Positions 40,589-49,411 of a stretch of DNA of 64,000 nucleotides are shown one piece after another. Origin of the DNA: Hydrogenoanaerobacterium sp032017025 (GTDB lineage: Bacteria > Bacillota > Clostridia > Oscillospirales > Ruminococcaceae). Both the position numbers and the translations under genes were made by a program. The stretch is from positions 124,001 through 188,000 of the forward strand of contig NZ_DALZQO010000001.1 of NCBI RefSeq assembly GCF_032017025.1. Reading direction: 5' to 3'. Position 1 is the stretch's first letter; each line of letters starts with the position of its first letter. A model generated the notes under the pieces. The model was not told the origin of the DNA, made no database searches, and saw nothing but the letters and a program-made list of their open reading frames with translations.

Positions 40589-41014
40589 TCAATCTTCCTT
40601 ATGGTTTTTTCTGTATGCCAGATAGCTTTCCAGAATAATTGTTGCCGCAACCGCATCGATAACCTCTTTGCGCTTTTTGCCACGCGTATTGGTTTCATTC
40701 AGGTAACCAATCGCCGAAACCGTAGTCGAGCGCTCGTCCCACAGTTTAACGGGGATCGAAATAAGCTCCTGCAGCTTTTGGCTGAACAGCTCGCACTTTT
40801 GCGCACGCTCACCCACTGTTCCGTTCATGTTCTTTGGGTAGCCCACCACAACTTCCTGTACACCGTACTCCTCTACCGCGTAAGAAACTTTTTTTACGCA
40901 CTGCTCAAAATCTTTTTCGTGAATGACACCCACAGGGGACGCCAAAAACTCGGTGCGGTCACATACAGCAAGCCCTGTGCGTGCGTCGCCAAAATCTACT
41001 GCCATTATTTTCAT
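40589..41014 (-). CDS. ruvX: Holliday junction resolvase-like protein / pre-16S rRNA nuclease
   Basis: 141 residues from ATG 41014, with GGAGG upstream and ATGA overlap with the preceding phosphatase gene. RNase H-like fold with MAVDFGDARTGLAVCD (catalytic Asp), VVVGYPKNMNGTVGERAQ, and DERSTTVSA plus IDAVAATIILESYL near the end. YqgF/RuvX trims the 5' end of 16S rRNA precursor in E. coli; a role in recombination was proposed earlier. Confidence 0.94.
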   Translation of the reverse strand: MKIMAVDFGDARTGLAVCDRTEFLASPVGVIHEKDFEQCVKKVSYAVEEYGVQEVVVGYPKNMNGTVGERAQKCELFSQKLQELISIPVKLWDERSTTVSAIGYLNETNTRGKKRKEVIDAVAATIILESYLAYRKNHKED

Positions 41015-41691
41015 TTTGTATCCTCCGTTATGGTTGTTTTCCACCAGCTTTGGTGTGCCAGGGTACATAGCTCGGTGGGCAAATGAGATGCGTCATTTTG
41101 ATAAATTACGGTGGGGTGAAAATCGCTGCCGGTATAATCGATGCAGCACACCGAGGTGTTTTCCTCCCACATTACATCGCGCAGGCGTTTGATATCCCAC
41201 CCATACGCGTAGCAAAGATAGTTGCGGATGGAACAGCCATGGCTTACCAACACAATGGTTTTACCTGCGTTCTCGCGTACAATACGGTTAACTGCCACCG
41301 TAATACGCTCGTACACCTCCACCATTTGCTCGCCGTTTGGTGCCCAGTATTCATGCGGGGCGTTATCCCATGCTTCCTGCTGCCCGGGGTACTTCACTGG
41401 AATCTCATCCCAGCTCATTCCCTCAATATCGCCGCCGTTAATTTCAATCAGCCCTGCATCAAGCTGAACCTCAAGCCCATGGTAACGATTTGCCGCATCT
41501 GCAGTTTGACGGGCACGCAGCAACGGGCTCGAATAAATGGCAGCATACTCCACATCTTTAAAACGCTCTGCAAGGCAGGCAAGCTGCTTGTGCCCCTTTT
41601 CGGTAACCTCGCAATCCGAATGCCCCTGAAAGGTTTTGGCAACATTGCCGGCAGCCTCGGCATGGCGCACCAGATAGACTCTTGTGTTCAT
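41011..41691 (-). CDS. Histidine phosphatase (phosphoglycerate mutase-like)
   Basis: 226 residues. RHG signature LVRHAEAAGNVAKTFQGH (catalytic His about 10), second Arg in SSPLLRARQT, acid residue in LIEINGGDIEGMSW, and second His in IVLVSHGCSIRN. A broad-specificity phosphatase or CobC/GpmB-like enzyme; no cobalamin synthesis genes lie nearby. First gene of the operon with ruvX and the thioesterase. Confidence 0.9.
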   Translation of the reverse strand: MNTRVYLVRHAEAAGNVAKTFQGHSDCEVTEKGHKQLACLAERFKDVEYAAIYSSPLLRARQTADAANRYHGLEVQLDAGLIEINGGDIEGMSWDEIPVKYPGQQEAWDNAPHEYWAPNGEQMVEVYERITVAVNRIVRENAGKTIVLVSHGCSIRNYLCYAYGWDIKRLRDVMWEENTSVCCIDYTGSDFHPTVIYQNDASHLPTELCTLAHQSWWKTTITEDTK

Positions 41692-41729
41692 AAAATCTCC
41701 GTTCTATATTGGTATTATTGTAATAAAAA

Positions 41730-41758
41730 GCCCGCTTCAACAGGTGAAACGGGCTTTC
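41730..41758 (-). terminator. Terminator of tsaE-tsaB-rpiB-upp
   Basis: AAAGCCCG..TTCA/TGAA..CGGGCTTT stem with TTTTTA on the minus strand, just past the upp stop. Confidence 0.88.
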
Positions 41759-41766
41759 TGTGAAAG

Positions 41767-42396
41767 CTATTTTGTGCCAAAGATTCTGTCGCCTGCGTCG
41801 CCAAGGCCCGGAACGATGTATTTTTGATCGTCAAGCCTTTGATCAAGCGATGCGCAGTAAACAGGAACATCGGGATGTGCCTTTTGCAGCGCCTCTAAGC
41901 CCTCGGGAGCTGCGATAATGCACATAAACTTGATGCTCTTGACATCGCGCTTTTTAATCATATTAATCGCATCAATTGCAGAACCGCCGGTTGCAAGCAT
42001 CGGGTCAAGTACAATAACATCTCTCTCGGTAATATCTGCCGGCAGCTTGCAGTAATACTCTACCGGTGTGTGTGTGGTTTCGTCGCGATACAGGCCAATA
42101 TGACCAATTTTTGCCGCGGGAACCAGCGACAGAACTCCGTCTACCATACCAAGACCTGCTCTTAAAATGGGGACAAACGCCAGCTTACGGCCGGAGATCA
42201 CCTTTGTTTTTGCAGTTGCAATCGGGGTTTCAATTTCAACCTCTTTGAGCGGCAGGTCACGGGTTGCCTCATAACACATGAGCATACCCACCTCGGAAAC
42301 CAACTCGCGAAACTCTTTTGAACCTGTGTTTTTGTCACGCAGAAGAGAAATTTTGTGTTGAATCAGCGGGTGATCCATAATCAATGCTTTAGCCAT
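41767..42396 (-). CDS. upp: Uracil phosphoribosyltransferase
   Basis: 209 residues from ATG 42396, eight bases after GGAGG (an in-frame start at 42411 lies within that site). Type I PRTase: PILRAGLGMVDGVLSLVP, the PRPP loop VIVLDPMLATGGSAIDAI and the uracil-binding C-terminus YIVPGLGDAGDRIFGTK. Salvages uracil to UMP, complementing the de novo pyr operon at the other end of the window. Last gene of its operon. Confidence 0.97.
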   Translation of the reverse strand: MAKALIMDHPLIQHKISLLRDKNTGSKEFRELVSEVGMLMCYEATRDLPLKEVEIETPIATAKTKVISGRKLAFVPILRAGLGMVDGVLSLVPAAKIGHIGLYRDETTHTPVEYYCKLPADITERDVIVLDPMLATGGSAIDAINMIKKRDVKSIKFMCIIAAPEGLEALQKAHPDVPVYCASLDQRLDDQKYIVPGLGDAGDRIFGTK

Positions 42397-42429
42397 GTTT
42401 TTGTCCTCCATATATATCAGATTAGTTTT

Positions 42430-42873
42430 TTAACAATCTTCTTTTTCAATGTCCATTATTTTCTGTACTCGTAGAGCATGTCTTCCACCTTCAAATTCGG
42501 TGTTTAAAAATACGTCGACCAATTCGCATGCAAGGCCTGCGCCAATGGTACGTTCGCCAAAACAAATAATGTTTGAGTCGTTGTGTTTACGGGTATATTT
42601 TGCGCTGAAATAATCGCTGCATAGCGCTGCACGAATACCATGAACCTTGTTTGCAGCAATGGAAATGCCAATACCGGTACCACAGCATAAAATGCCTTTG
42701 TCGCACTCACCGCTGCGCACAGCATGTGCCACAGGCAGTGCGTAATCGGGGTAATCACAGCTATCGGTATTTTTAGTGCCAAAATCTTTATATTCGTAGC
42801 CATTTGCGGTAAGCCACTGGATAATCTCCTGTTTTAAAGCAAAGCCGCCGTGATCGCTGCCAATTGCTATCAT
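42430..42873 (-). CDS. rpiB: Ribose-5-phosphate isomerase B
   Basis: 147 residues. LacA/RpiB fold with IAIGSDHGGFALKQEI, YPDYALPVAHAV, the active-site Cys in ILCCGTGIGISIAANK and the His in TRKHNDSNIICFGERT. Interconverts ribose-5-P and ribulose-5-P. Start overlaps the tsaB stop (ATGA). Confidence 0.96.
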   Translation of the reverse strand: MIAIGSDHGGFALKQEIIQWLTANGYEYKDFGTKNTDSCDYPDYALPVAHAVRSGECDKGILCCGTGIGISIAANKVHGIRAALCSDYFSAKYTRKHNDSNIICFGERTIGAGLACELVDVFLNTEFEGGRHALRVQKIMDIEKEDC

Positions 42874-43583
42874 GTTTTCATTCCTTCTTTCTTCAAAAGC
42901 TCACGTTCTGCTTGGGGCAGACGCAGATAAGCAGGCACAAGCTCACCTGCGCCTACCGAAGCCGCCGTTTTCTGCTCTGCTGCCCTGCACACGCTGTTCG
43001 CATGCTGATACCGAAGTTGCGGGGGCGCAAGATGAATCCGGCTTTTTTCACCAAAACTATTATAACATAACAGCGCGCCATCTCCAACTAAAATTATTGG
43101 TTTTTTTTCTTTTAATCCAGAAAGTTTTTCCTGTAGTGCATCAATGGTGATAGCCTCGTCATCGGTGATGCGGGAGACCGTTTCTCCCTCCACATCAAAG
43201 CAGGCGGTGTACACCTGCTTACAGCGCGCATCCATCACACAGCAGGCGATACAGCTCTGCCCTGTTAGGTTGTAAGCAAGCCCCTCCAGCGTAGAAACAG
43301 CGATGCACAGTATGTTGCGCGGGAATGCCAGCCCTTTTACAGCCGCAATGCCGATGCGCAAACCCGTAAAGGAGCCAGGGCCTACCGAAACCGCGAGATA
43401 ATCCATATCATTTAGCGTAAGCGCGGCACAGTGCAGCATGCTATCCAACATAGGCAGCAATGTTTCGCTGTGCGTCAACTTTACATCCACATAGCTTTCG
43501 CATAAAACGCGTCCATCCTCACACACCGCCGCAGATGCCGCCTGTGCAGAGGTATCAATTGCCAGTATCTTCAAATTTTTCAT
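42870..43583 (-). CDS. tsaB: tRNA t6A modification protein TsaB
   Basis: 237 residues. ASKHA fold: ILAIDTSAQAASAAV at the start, LTHSETLLPMLDSML, and VSVGPGSFTGLRIGIAAVKGLA. It is the non-catalytic partner of TsaD in making t6A37 in ANN-decoding tRNAs. Lies 77 bp after tsaE in the same direction; tsaD and tsaC are not in the window. Confidence 0.95.
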   Translation of the reverse strand: MKNLKILAIDTSAQAASAAVCEDGRVLCESYVDVKLTHSETLLPMLDSMLHCAALTLNDMDYLAVSVGPGSFTGLRIGIAAVKGLAFPRNILCIAVSTLEGLAYNLTGQSCIACCVMDARCKQVYTACFDVEGETVSRITDDEAITIDALQEKLSGLKEKKPIILVGDGALLCYNSFGEKSRIHLAPPQLRYQHANSVCRAAEQKTAASVGAGELVPAYLRLPQAERELLKKEGMKT

Positions 43584-43660
43584 CTCCCTGCGGCAAAGTG
43601 CCGCACAAAGCCGCCTTTGCTTTTACTAATTTACTCCACGCACTTTTCGCACACAAAGCA

Positions 43661-44086
43661 CTAAAACCGTTCATCACCCACAATCGTAATGGTACGTTGA
43701 TCGCCCTCGCCTGCCGTGATGGTAATGAACGTCGTGTTTTCGGGCAATGCATCTTCAATCATCTCGCTCCATTCGATGGCAAGAATCGCGCTGGTTTCGA
43801 GATAGTCGAAAAAACCGGTGGAATACAAGTCATCAAGCGAGGTGATGCGGTACATATCAAAGTGGTAAAGCTTAGGGTTGCAGCGGTATTCATGCACAAT
43901 GGCAAAGGTGGGGCTGGAAACCTCGCTGTTATCACCCAAGCCCTCAGCAAGCCCGCGTACAAAAGTGGTTTTGCCCGCGCCAAGCCCGCCCCGAAACGCA
44001 AGTACGTCATCGGGGCGCAGCTTTGCCGCAAGTTCGCGTGCAAAGTTTTCGGTGGCCAATGCACCGCTACTGTGAAAGGTCAACAT
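43661..44086 (-). CDS. tsaE: tRNA t6A modification ATPase TsaE
   Basis: 141 residues. P-loop ATPase with Walker A AFRGGLGAGKTTFVRG (about 31-46), SSPTFAIVHEY and the HFDMYRI segment, as in YjeE/TsaE. Drives the TsaBDE cycle. First gene of the tsaE-tsaB-rpiB-upp cluster, 21 bp after fhs. Confidence 0.95.
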   Translation of the reverse strand: MLTFHSSGALATENFARELAAKLRPDDVLAFRGGLGAGKTTFVRGLAEGLGDNSEVSSPTFAIVHEYRCNPKLYHFDMYRITSLDDLYSTGFFDYLETSAILAIEWSEMIEDALPENTTFITITAGEGDQRTITIVGDERF

Positions 44087-44107
44087 AATATCATAATCCT
44101 TATTTTT

Positions 44108-45775
44108 TTAGAATAGCCCTGAGATGTGCCCGTCCGCGTCTACATCAATAAGGTTTGCGGCAGGTACTTTGGGCAGGCCCGGCATGGTCATAATATCACC
44201 GGTAAGTGCCACGATAAAGCCCGCTCCTGCGCTCAGCTTTACATCTTTAACCGTGATGGTAAAGCCGGATGGACGCCCCAATTTGGCAGGGTCATCCGAA
44301 AGCGAATACTGTGTTTTTGCAATGCAAACAGGCAGCTTATCTTTACCCAGAGCCTCAATCTCTTGAATCAATTTATTCGCTTGCGCAGTATAATCTACAC
44401 CATCAGCACCGTAAATTTCCTTTGCAATGGTGGCAATTTTCTCTTTGATGGGCAACTGCTCGTCGTACAGCAGCTTAAAATTACCCGGCAGCTCACATGC
44501 TGCAACTACCTTTTTAGCAAGCTCCACCGCGCCGTCACCGCCCTTGGCAAATACCTCAGACAGTGCAAACTCTACGTTCAGTTGTTCGCAGCAGCGGGAA
44601 AGCGCCGCAATTTCTTCGTCTGTATCGGTAAGGAAGCGATTAATAGCAACTACGACCGGTACACCATACTTGCGCATATTTTCAACATGCGCCTGCAGGT
44701 TGCATAGCCCCTGCTGCAATGCCTCAACATTCTCCTTTGCAACCTCTGTTTTTGGTACGCCGCCGTTGTATTTCAGCGCACGCAGAGTTGCTACCAATAC
44801 AATTGCCGAGGGTGCCAGCCCCGCATAACGGCACTTGATATCCATAAATTTTTCTGCACCGAGGTCGCTGCCAAAGCCCGCCTCAGTAATACAGTAATCG
44901 GCAAGCTTTAAGCCCAGCTTAGTGGCACGGATAGAATTGCAGCCATGCGCAATATTAGCAAATGGTCCGCCGTGCATCAGCGCAGGGGTATTCTCCAGTG
45001 TCTGCACCAGGTTAGGCTTTAGGGCATCCTTCAGCAGAGCAGCCATGGCACCGTGCGCCTGTAGGTCACGCGCATAAACAGGCTTACCCTCGCAGCTGTA
45101 TGCAACCAAAATCGAGCCTAATCGTTCTTTCAAATCAGATAAATCGGAGGACAGGCATAAAATCGCCATAACCTCGCTTGCCACCGTAATCTGAAAGCTG
45201 TCTTCACGGGGTACTCCATTCATTTTTCCGCCAAGCCCCACAATGGTGTTTCTCAGTGCACGGTCGTTCATATCCATGCAGCGTTTGAACAAAATTCTGC
45301 GCTGATCGATACCAAGAGTATTCCCCTGCTGCATATGGTTATCAATTATAGCGCAGAGCAGATTGTTTGCCGCGGTAATGGCATGCATATCGCCCGTAAA
45401 ATGCAGGTTGATATCCTCCATGGGTACAACCTGCGAATAACCACCGCCCGCGGCACCGCCCTTGATACCGAATACAGGCCCCAGAGACGGCTCACGCAGC
45501 GCGATGATCGCATTTTTGCCCAGCTTTGCCATCCCTTGCCCCAAGCCAACAGTGGTAGTAGTTTTACCTTCGCCTGCGGGAGTCGGATTAATTGCAGTTA
45601 CCAATATCAGCTTTCCATCACGCTCACCTGCAAGGCGATCGTAAATTGATTCGGAAAGTTTTGCTTTGTAATGTCCATATGGCTCCAACTCTTCATTTTG
45701 AATCTTCAATTTTGCCGCAACCTCGGCTATGGGCAGCATCTTTGCGCCCTGTGCAATCTCAATATCACTCAGCAT
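44108..45775 (-). CDS. fhs: Formate-tetrahydrofolate ligase
   Basis: 555 residues, the normal length. P-loop INPTPAGEGKTTTTVGLGQG (about 64-83), ALREPSLGPVFGIKGGAAGGGYSQV, GDMHAITAANNLL, and the C-terminal TGDIMTMPGLP. Makes 10-formyl-THF from formate and ATP, feeding purine synthesis, fMet-tRNA and, in acetogens, the Wood-Ljungdahl methyl branch. Fhs links to MetH at the window start through methyl-THF. Divergent from the rodA-like gene with about 200 bp between; no riboswitch seen there. Confidence 0.97.
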   Translation of the reverse strand: MLSDIEIAQGAKMLPIAEVAAKLKIQNEELEPYGHYKAKLSESIYDRLAGERDGKLILVTAINPTPAGEGKTTTTVGLGQGMAKLGKNAIIALREPSLGPVFGIKGGAAGGGYSQVVPMEDINLHFTGDMHAITAANNLLCAIIDNHMQQGNTLGIDQRRILFKRCMDMNDRALRNTIVGLGGKMNGVPREDSFQITVASEVMAILCLSSDLSDLKERLGSILVAYSCEGKPVYARDLQAHGAMAALLKDALKPNLVQTLENTPALMHGGPFANIAHGCNSIRATKLGLKLADYCITEAGFGSDLGAEKFMDIKCRYAGLAPSAIVLVATLRALKYNGGVPKTEVAKENVEALQQGLCNLQAHVENMRKYGVPVVVAINRFLTDTDEEIAALSRCCEQLNVEFALSEVFAKGGDGAVELAKKVVAACELPGNFKLLYDEQLPIKEKIATIAKEIYGADGVDYTAQANKLIQEIEALGKDKLPVCIAKTQYSLSDDPAKLGRPSGFTITVKDVKLSAGAGFIVALTGDIMTMPGLPKVPAANLIDVDADGHISGLF

Positions 45776-45981
45776 CGATGAATCCCCCTCTATCGTCCGT
45801 GCAGATGCACACTATTGCTACGATTATAGCATATTCCTGTCTCTTATTACAGAGAAAGCCTTGCTATTTTGTTAATTTTTTTCGTTTTATGAATTTTGCC
45901 TAGAGCATCAATTGCGTTTTGTTGTGGTTTATACTATAATAAAAGGGTCACAACCATTAACAAATATAAGGATTGTAAAGA

Positions 45982-47115
45982 ATGAAAAAGTTTTTCGGAT
46001 ATATTGGGGACTATTGCAAAACCACCGATTATTGGTTGATTTTGCTTAGTCTTGCCTGCTCGGGGCTGGGCATTGCTTTATTGATGGGCATTGCCGACGA
46101 TAATTACATCTCACAAGGCAAGGTTATTACGCAAATTATTGCGACGGGAGCCGGCCTGCTGGCAGCAATTATTCTTTCAAAAATTGATTACCGTTTTACT
46201 GCAAAAATGTGGAAGCTGCATGTACCTCTGGCACTCTTCCTCGTAATCCTCACCTTTTTTATTGGTAAGCAGGTAAGCGAATCGATCGACGACAGGGCAT
46301 GGCTCGAAATTTTTGGTATTGGATTACAGCCCTCTGAGTTTTTTAAAATCAGCTTCATTATGTCATTTGCCTATCACCTTTCATTGGTAAGGGAGGATAT
46401 CAACTCAACGAAAAACATTCTGCTGCTCTGCGCACATGGCGCGGTACCTGTGCTGCTCATTCATCTTCAAGGCGATGATGGCTCTGCACTAATTTTTGCG
46501 TTTATTTTTGTATTTATGCTGTTTGCAGCGGGCGTTGCATGGAAATACATTTTAATGGCGTTTGGCGCAGTGGCGGTGGCTCTGCCCGTACTTTGGTTCG
46601 CAATTATGAACAATGACCAAAAGCTGCGTTTCCTCGCCATCTTCCACCCAGATGATCCTCAATTTAAGGATATTTTTTATCAGCAGTATCACGGTAATAT
46701 CTCGATTGGCTCAGGTGGGGTTTGGGGCAAAGGTATTTTTCATGTAGAGCATCGCTTCGTACCCGAAATGCACAACGACTTTATCTTTTCATTTGCAGGG
46801 GAGGCAATCGGTTTTGTCGGGTGTATCGCCGTCATTGCACTGCTCGCCGCAATTTGCCTCAAAATATTGTTTAACTCTCGCCGCTGCCCCGATGCACTCG
46901 GGCAGAACATCTGTGTCGGTGTTTTTGCTATGCTGGCATCTCAGTCAATCATCAATATTGGTATGAACCTCAGTGTGGTTCCGGTTATTGGCGTTACTCT
47001 GCCGTTTCTTAGTGCGGGCGGCTCGTCGGTTCTCTCTACCTATATGGGGATGGGGCTGGTACTGAGCGTATATATGTATAACACCAAGGGCTTGTTTGCA
47101 GATAATATTGGATAA
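45982..47115 (+). CDS. rodA: FtsW/RodA/SpoVE family peptidoglycan polymerase
   Basis: 377 residues with about ten spans. SEDS family: LQPSEFFKISFIM, the catalytic Asp region in HLQGDDGSALIFAFIFV, a large extracytoplasmic loop (DDPQFKDIFYQQYHGNISIGSGG), FAGEAIGFVG, and VVPVIGVTLPFLSAGGSS near the end. Polymerises glycan strands with a class B PBP. RodA versus FtsW cannot be settled from the sequence alone; no mre or pbp gene is adjacent. Confidence 0.88.
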   Translation: MKKFFGYIGDYCKTTDYWLILLSLACSGLGIALLMGIADDNYISQGKVITQIIATGAGLLAAIILSKIDYRFTAKMWKLHVPLALFLVILTFFIGKQVSESIDDRAWLEIFGIGLQPSEFFKISFIMSFAYHLSLVREDINSTKNILLLCAHGAVPVLLIHLQGDDGSALIFAFIFVFMLFAAGVAWKYILMAFGAVAVALPVLWFAIMNNDQKLRFLAIFHPDDPQFKDIFYQQYHGNISIGSGGVWGKGIFHVEHRFVPEMHNDFIFSFAGEAIGFVGCIAVIALLAAICLKILFNSRRCPDALGQNICVGVFAMLASQSIINIGMNLSVVPVIGVTLPFLSAGGSSVLSTYMGMGLVLSVYMYNTKGLFADNIG

Positions 47116-47138
47116 CATATCTCTTACAGCCGGAGCAG

Positions 47139-47183
47139 AAAAAGTCCCCGAAAGCCATGCGTTTGACTTTCGGGGACTTTTTT
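47139..47183. terminator. Bidirectional terminator
   Basis: A 16-bp stem AAAAAGTCCCCGAAAG/CTTTCGGGGACTTTTT between convergent rodA-like and guaA genes. Confidence 0.94.
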
Positions 47184-47186
47184 ATT

Positions 47187-48716
47187 TTACTCCCACTCGA
47201 TTGTGGCAGGGGGCTTGGAGGTGATATCGTAGCAGATTCGGTTGATATTGCGCACCTCATTTACAATGCGGACGCTGGCCGTTTCAAGAATATCATAAGG
47301 GATACGTGCCCAGTCTGCCGTCATAAAGTCGGTAGTGGTAACTGCACGGAGTGCAAGGGTATAGTCGTAGGTGCGGCTGTCGCCCATAACGCCAACCGAG
47401 CGCATATTGGTAAGCACCGCAAAATACTGGTTGATATCCTTTGCAATACCTGCTTTGGCAAGCTCATCGCGGAAGATGAAGTCTGCGTCACGCAGAACAT
47501 CCAGTTTATCTTTGGTAATCTCACCAATAACACGAATAGCAAGCCCCGGGCCAGGGAACGGCTGACGCCAGACCAAAGTCTCGGAAAGACCCAGCTCTTG
47601 GCCAAGCTTACGAACCTCATCCTTAAACAGCAGGCGCAGCGGCTCTACAATCTCTTTAAAATCAACGTAATCAGGCAGTCCGCCGACATTGTGGTGGCTC
47701 TTGATAACCGCTGCATCGCCTACACCGGACTCAATAACGTCGGGGTAGATGGTGCCCTGTGCAAGGAAGTCGACCTCGCCAACCTTTTTCGCTTCATCCT
47801 CAAACACACGAATAAACTCTTCACCGATAATTTTGCGTTTGCTTTCCGGTTCGGTAACACCCGCAAGCTTATTTAAAAAGCGATCCTGCGCATTCACGCG
47901 AATAAAGTTGATATCCCACTTTGAGAAAGCCTCTTCAACCTCATCGCCTTCGTTCTTTCTCATAAAACCGTGGTCAACAAAGATACAAGTGAGCTGATTT
48001 CCAATCGCCTTGGCAAGTAAGGCAGCGCACACGGAGCTATCAACACCGCCGGAAAGAGCCAGCAGCACTTTGCCATCTCCAACCTTTTCGCGAATCTGGT
48101 TGATCGCGGTAACCGCATAATCACCCATAGTCCAATCGCCTTTTACATGGCAAACCTTCTCAAGGAAGTTGCGCAGCATTGCAATGCCGTTTTCGGTATG
48201 AAGCACCTCGGGATGGAACTGTACACCATAGATATGCTTGTCCACATTCTGCATGCCGGCAATCGGGGTGAGGTCGGTGTGTGCGGTAACTTCAAAGCCT
48301 TCGGGCAGCTTGCTGACATAGTCAGTATGGCTCATCCATGAAACAGCTTTTTCTGGCAAACCATCAAACAGCTTACAGCTGGTGTTATAATAGGTTTCCG
48401 TTTTGCCATACTCACGGTTATCGGGTGTTACAACCGTACCGCCCAGCACCTGAGCCATCGTCTGAATGCCGTAGCAAATGCCGAGCACGGGAATACCGAG
48501 CTCAAAAATTGCTTTATCGCATTTTGGGGAATCTTCAAGGTAGACACTGTTTGGCCCACCGGTGAAGATGATGCCGACAGGAGCAATCTCTTTAATTTTT
48601 TCAATGCTGGTGTTGTAGGGGTAAACCTCGCAATAGACGTTGCATTCACGCACGCGCCTTGCAATCAGTTGGTTGTACTGACCGCCAAAGTCAAGTACCA
48701 AAATTGTTTGATGCAC
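47187..48716 (-). CDS. guaA: GMP synthase (glutamine-hydrolysing)
   Basis: 509 residues. Class I glutaminase domain (1-190) with intact nucleophile in VLGICYGIQTMAQVLGG and HPE in YGVQFHPEVLHT; ATP pyrophosphatase domain with LLALSGGVDSSVCAALL; C-terminal dimerisation domain ending KPPATIEWE. Converts XMP to GMP. The glutaminase Cys is useful as a local contrast with CarA. A structured leader lies upstream. Confidence 0.97.
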   Translation of the reverse strand: MHQTILVLDFGGQYNQLIARRVRECNVYCEVYPYNTSIEKIKEIAPVGIIFTGGPNSVYLEDSPKCDKAIFELGIPVLGICYGIQTMAQVLGGTVVTPDNREYGKTETYYNTSCKLFDGLPEKAVSWMSHTDYVSKLPEGFEVTAHTDLTPIAGMQNVDKHIYGVQFHPEVLHTENGIAMLRNFLEKVCHVKGDWTMGDYAVTAINQIREKVGDGKVLLALSGGVDSSVCAALLAKAIGNQLTCIFVDHGFMRKNEGDEVEEAFSKWDINFIRVNAQDRFLNKLAGVTEPESKRKIIGEEFIRVFEDEAKKVGEVDFLAQGTIYPDVIESGVGDAAVIKSHHNVGGLPDYVDFKEIVEPLRLLFKDEVRKLGQELGLSETLVWRQPFPGPGLAIRVIGEITKDKLDVLRDADFIFRDELAKAGIAKDINQYFAVLTNMRSVGVMGDSRTYDYTLALRAVTTTDFMTADWARIPYDILETASVRIVNEVRNINRICYDITSKPPATIEWE

Positions 48717-48749
48717 AGCATAACCCTCGTCTTTCTATATCGGTCTACA

Positions 48750-48865
48750 GCAATTCCATTTGCAAAATAGAATTGCTTGCGCATAACGGCATTCGCTCTG
48801 GGAATCCGTTTGCACGGCAGATGCAATGCCTACTTTTCCATTTCGTATTGGAAAAGCTATGCCGT
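48750..48865 (-). promoter_or_regulatory. Structured leader of guaA
   Basis: Within the 425-bp gap between guaA and the DUF378 gene: GCAATTC/GAATTGC (48750-48776), and a larger unit closed by ACGGCAT (48786-48792) with ATGCCGT (48859-48865) that encloses CTTTTCC/GGAAAAG (48833-48856). It would be the 5' UTR of guaA. It does not match the purine riboswitch consensus. Confidence 0.4.
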
Positions 48866-49142
48866 AATATCTTTACACTTTATTGTGCCATTATTTTTGT
48901 AAAATTGCAATATATACAAATAATTTCAATGAAAGTTTTTTGAATGTACTAAATTTTTATAAGGCGTGTGTGTTATCCTTGTCGATAAAAGCAATAAATC
49001 GGTTACAAAATTGTGAACAGCTTTGTATATTTCTTGTGTAACAGACAAATAATAGTTTTAATCGGTCGCTGCAATACGCGGTGCTCCGACAAACTCGATT
49101 TGTACACGTTTTTCAACATTAAGCTTAAGGAGTTGAATTTAA

Positions 49143-49352
49143 ATGCTTGATAAAATTGCTTTGGTACTGATCATCATCGGTGCACTGAACTGGGGCGCAA
49201 TTGGTATCTTCCAGTTTGACATTGTTGCATGGCTGTTTGGCGGACAGGGCGCAATGTTCAGCCGTGTTATCTACACATTGGTAGCGTTGGCAGGCGTTTG
49301 GGCAATCTCACTGTTGTTCCATGATAGCAGCAGAAGAGAAATACACGAATAA
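49143..49352 (+). CDS. DUF378 family small membrane protein
   Basis: 69 residues from ATG 49143 with AAGGAG upstream. Two spans (about 5-25 and 40-60) with the DUF378 motif LIIIGALNWGAIGIFQFDIVAWLFGG and VIYTLVALAGVW. Similar to B. subtilis YuzA; function unknown. Monocistronic with a near-perfect terminator. Confidence 0.92.
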   Translation: MLDKIALVLIIIGALNWGAIGIFQFDIVAWLFGGQGAMFSRVIYTLVALAGVWAISLLFHDSSRREIHE

Positions 49353-49372
49353 TCCTCTCCCCCCTTTTTAAG

Positions 49373-49404
49373 CCTCGGCTGTAGCTCTACAGCCGAGGTT
49401 TTTA
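49373..49404 (+). terminator. Terminator of the DUF378 gene
   Basis: A 12-bp perfect stem CCTCGGCTGTAG/CTACAGCCGAGG followed by T5. Confidence 0.92.
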
Positions 49405-49411
49405 GTGACCG

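Noticed and set aside
47187..48716. Missing glutaminase Cys in GuaA, as in CarA
   Set aside because: GuaA keeps GICYGIQ, so the loss is specific to CarA.
48717..49142. Purine riboswitch before guaA
   Set aside because: The conserved three-way junction bases and kissing loops could not be found, only unrelated hairpins.
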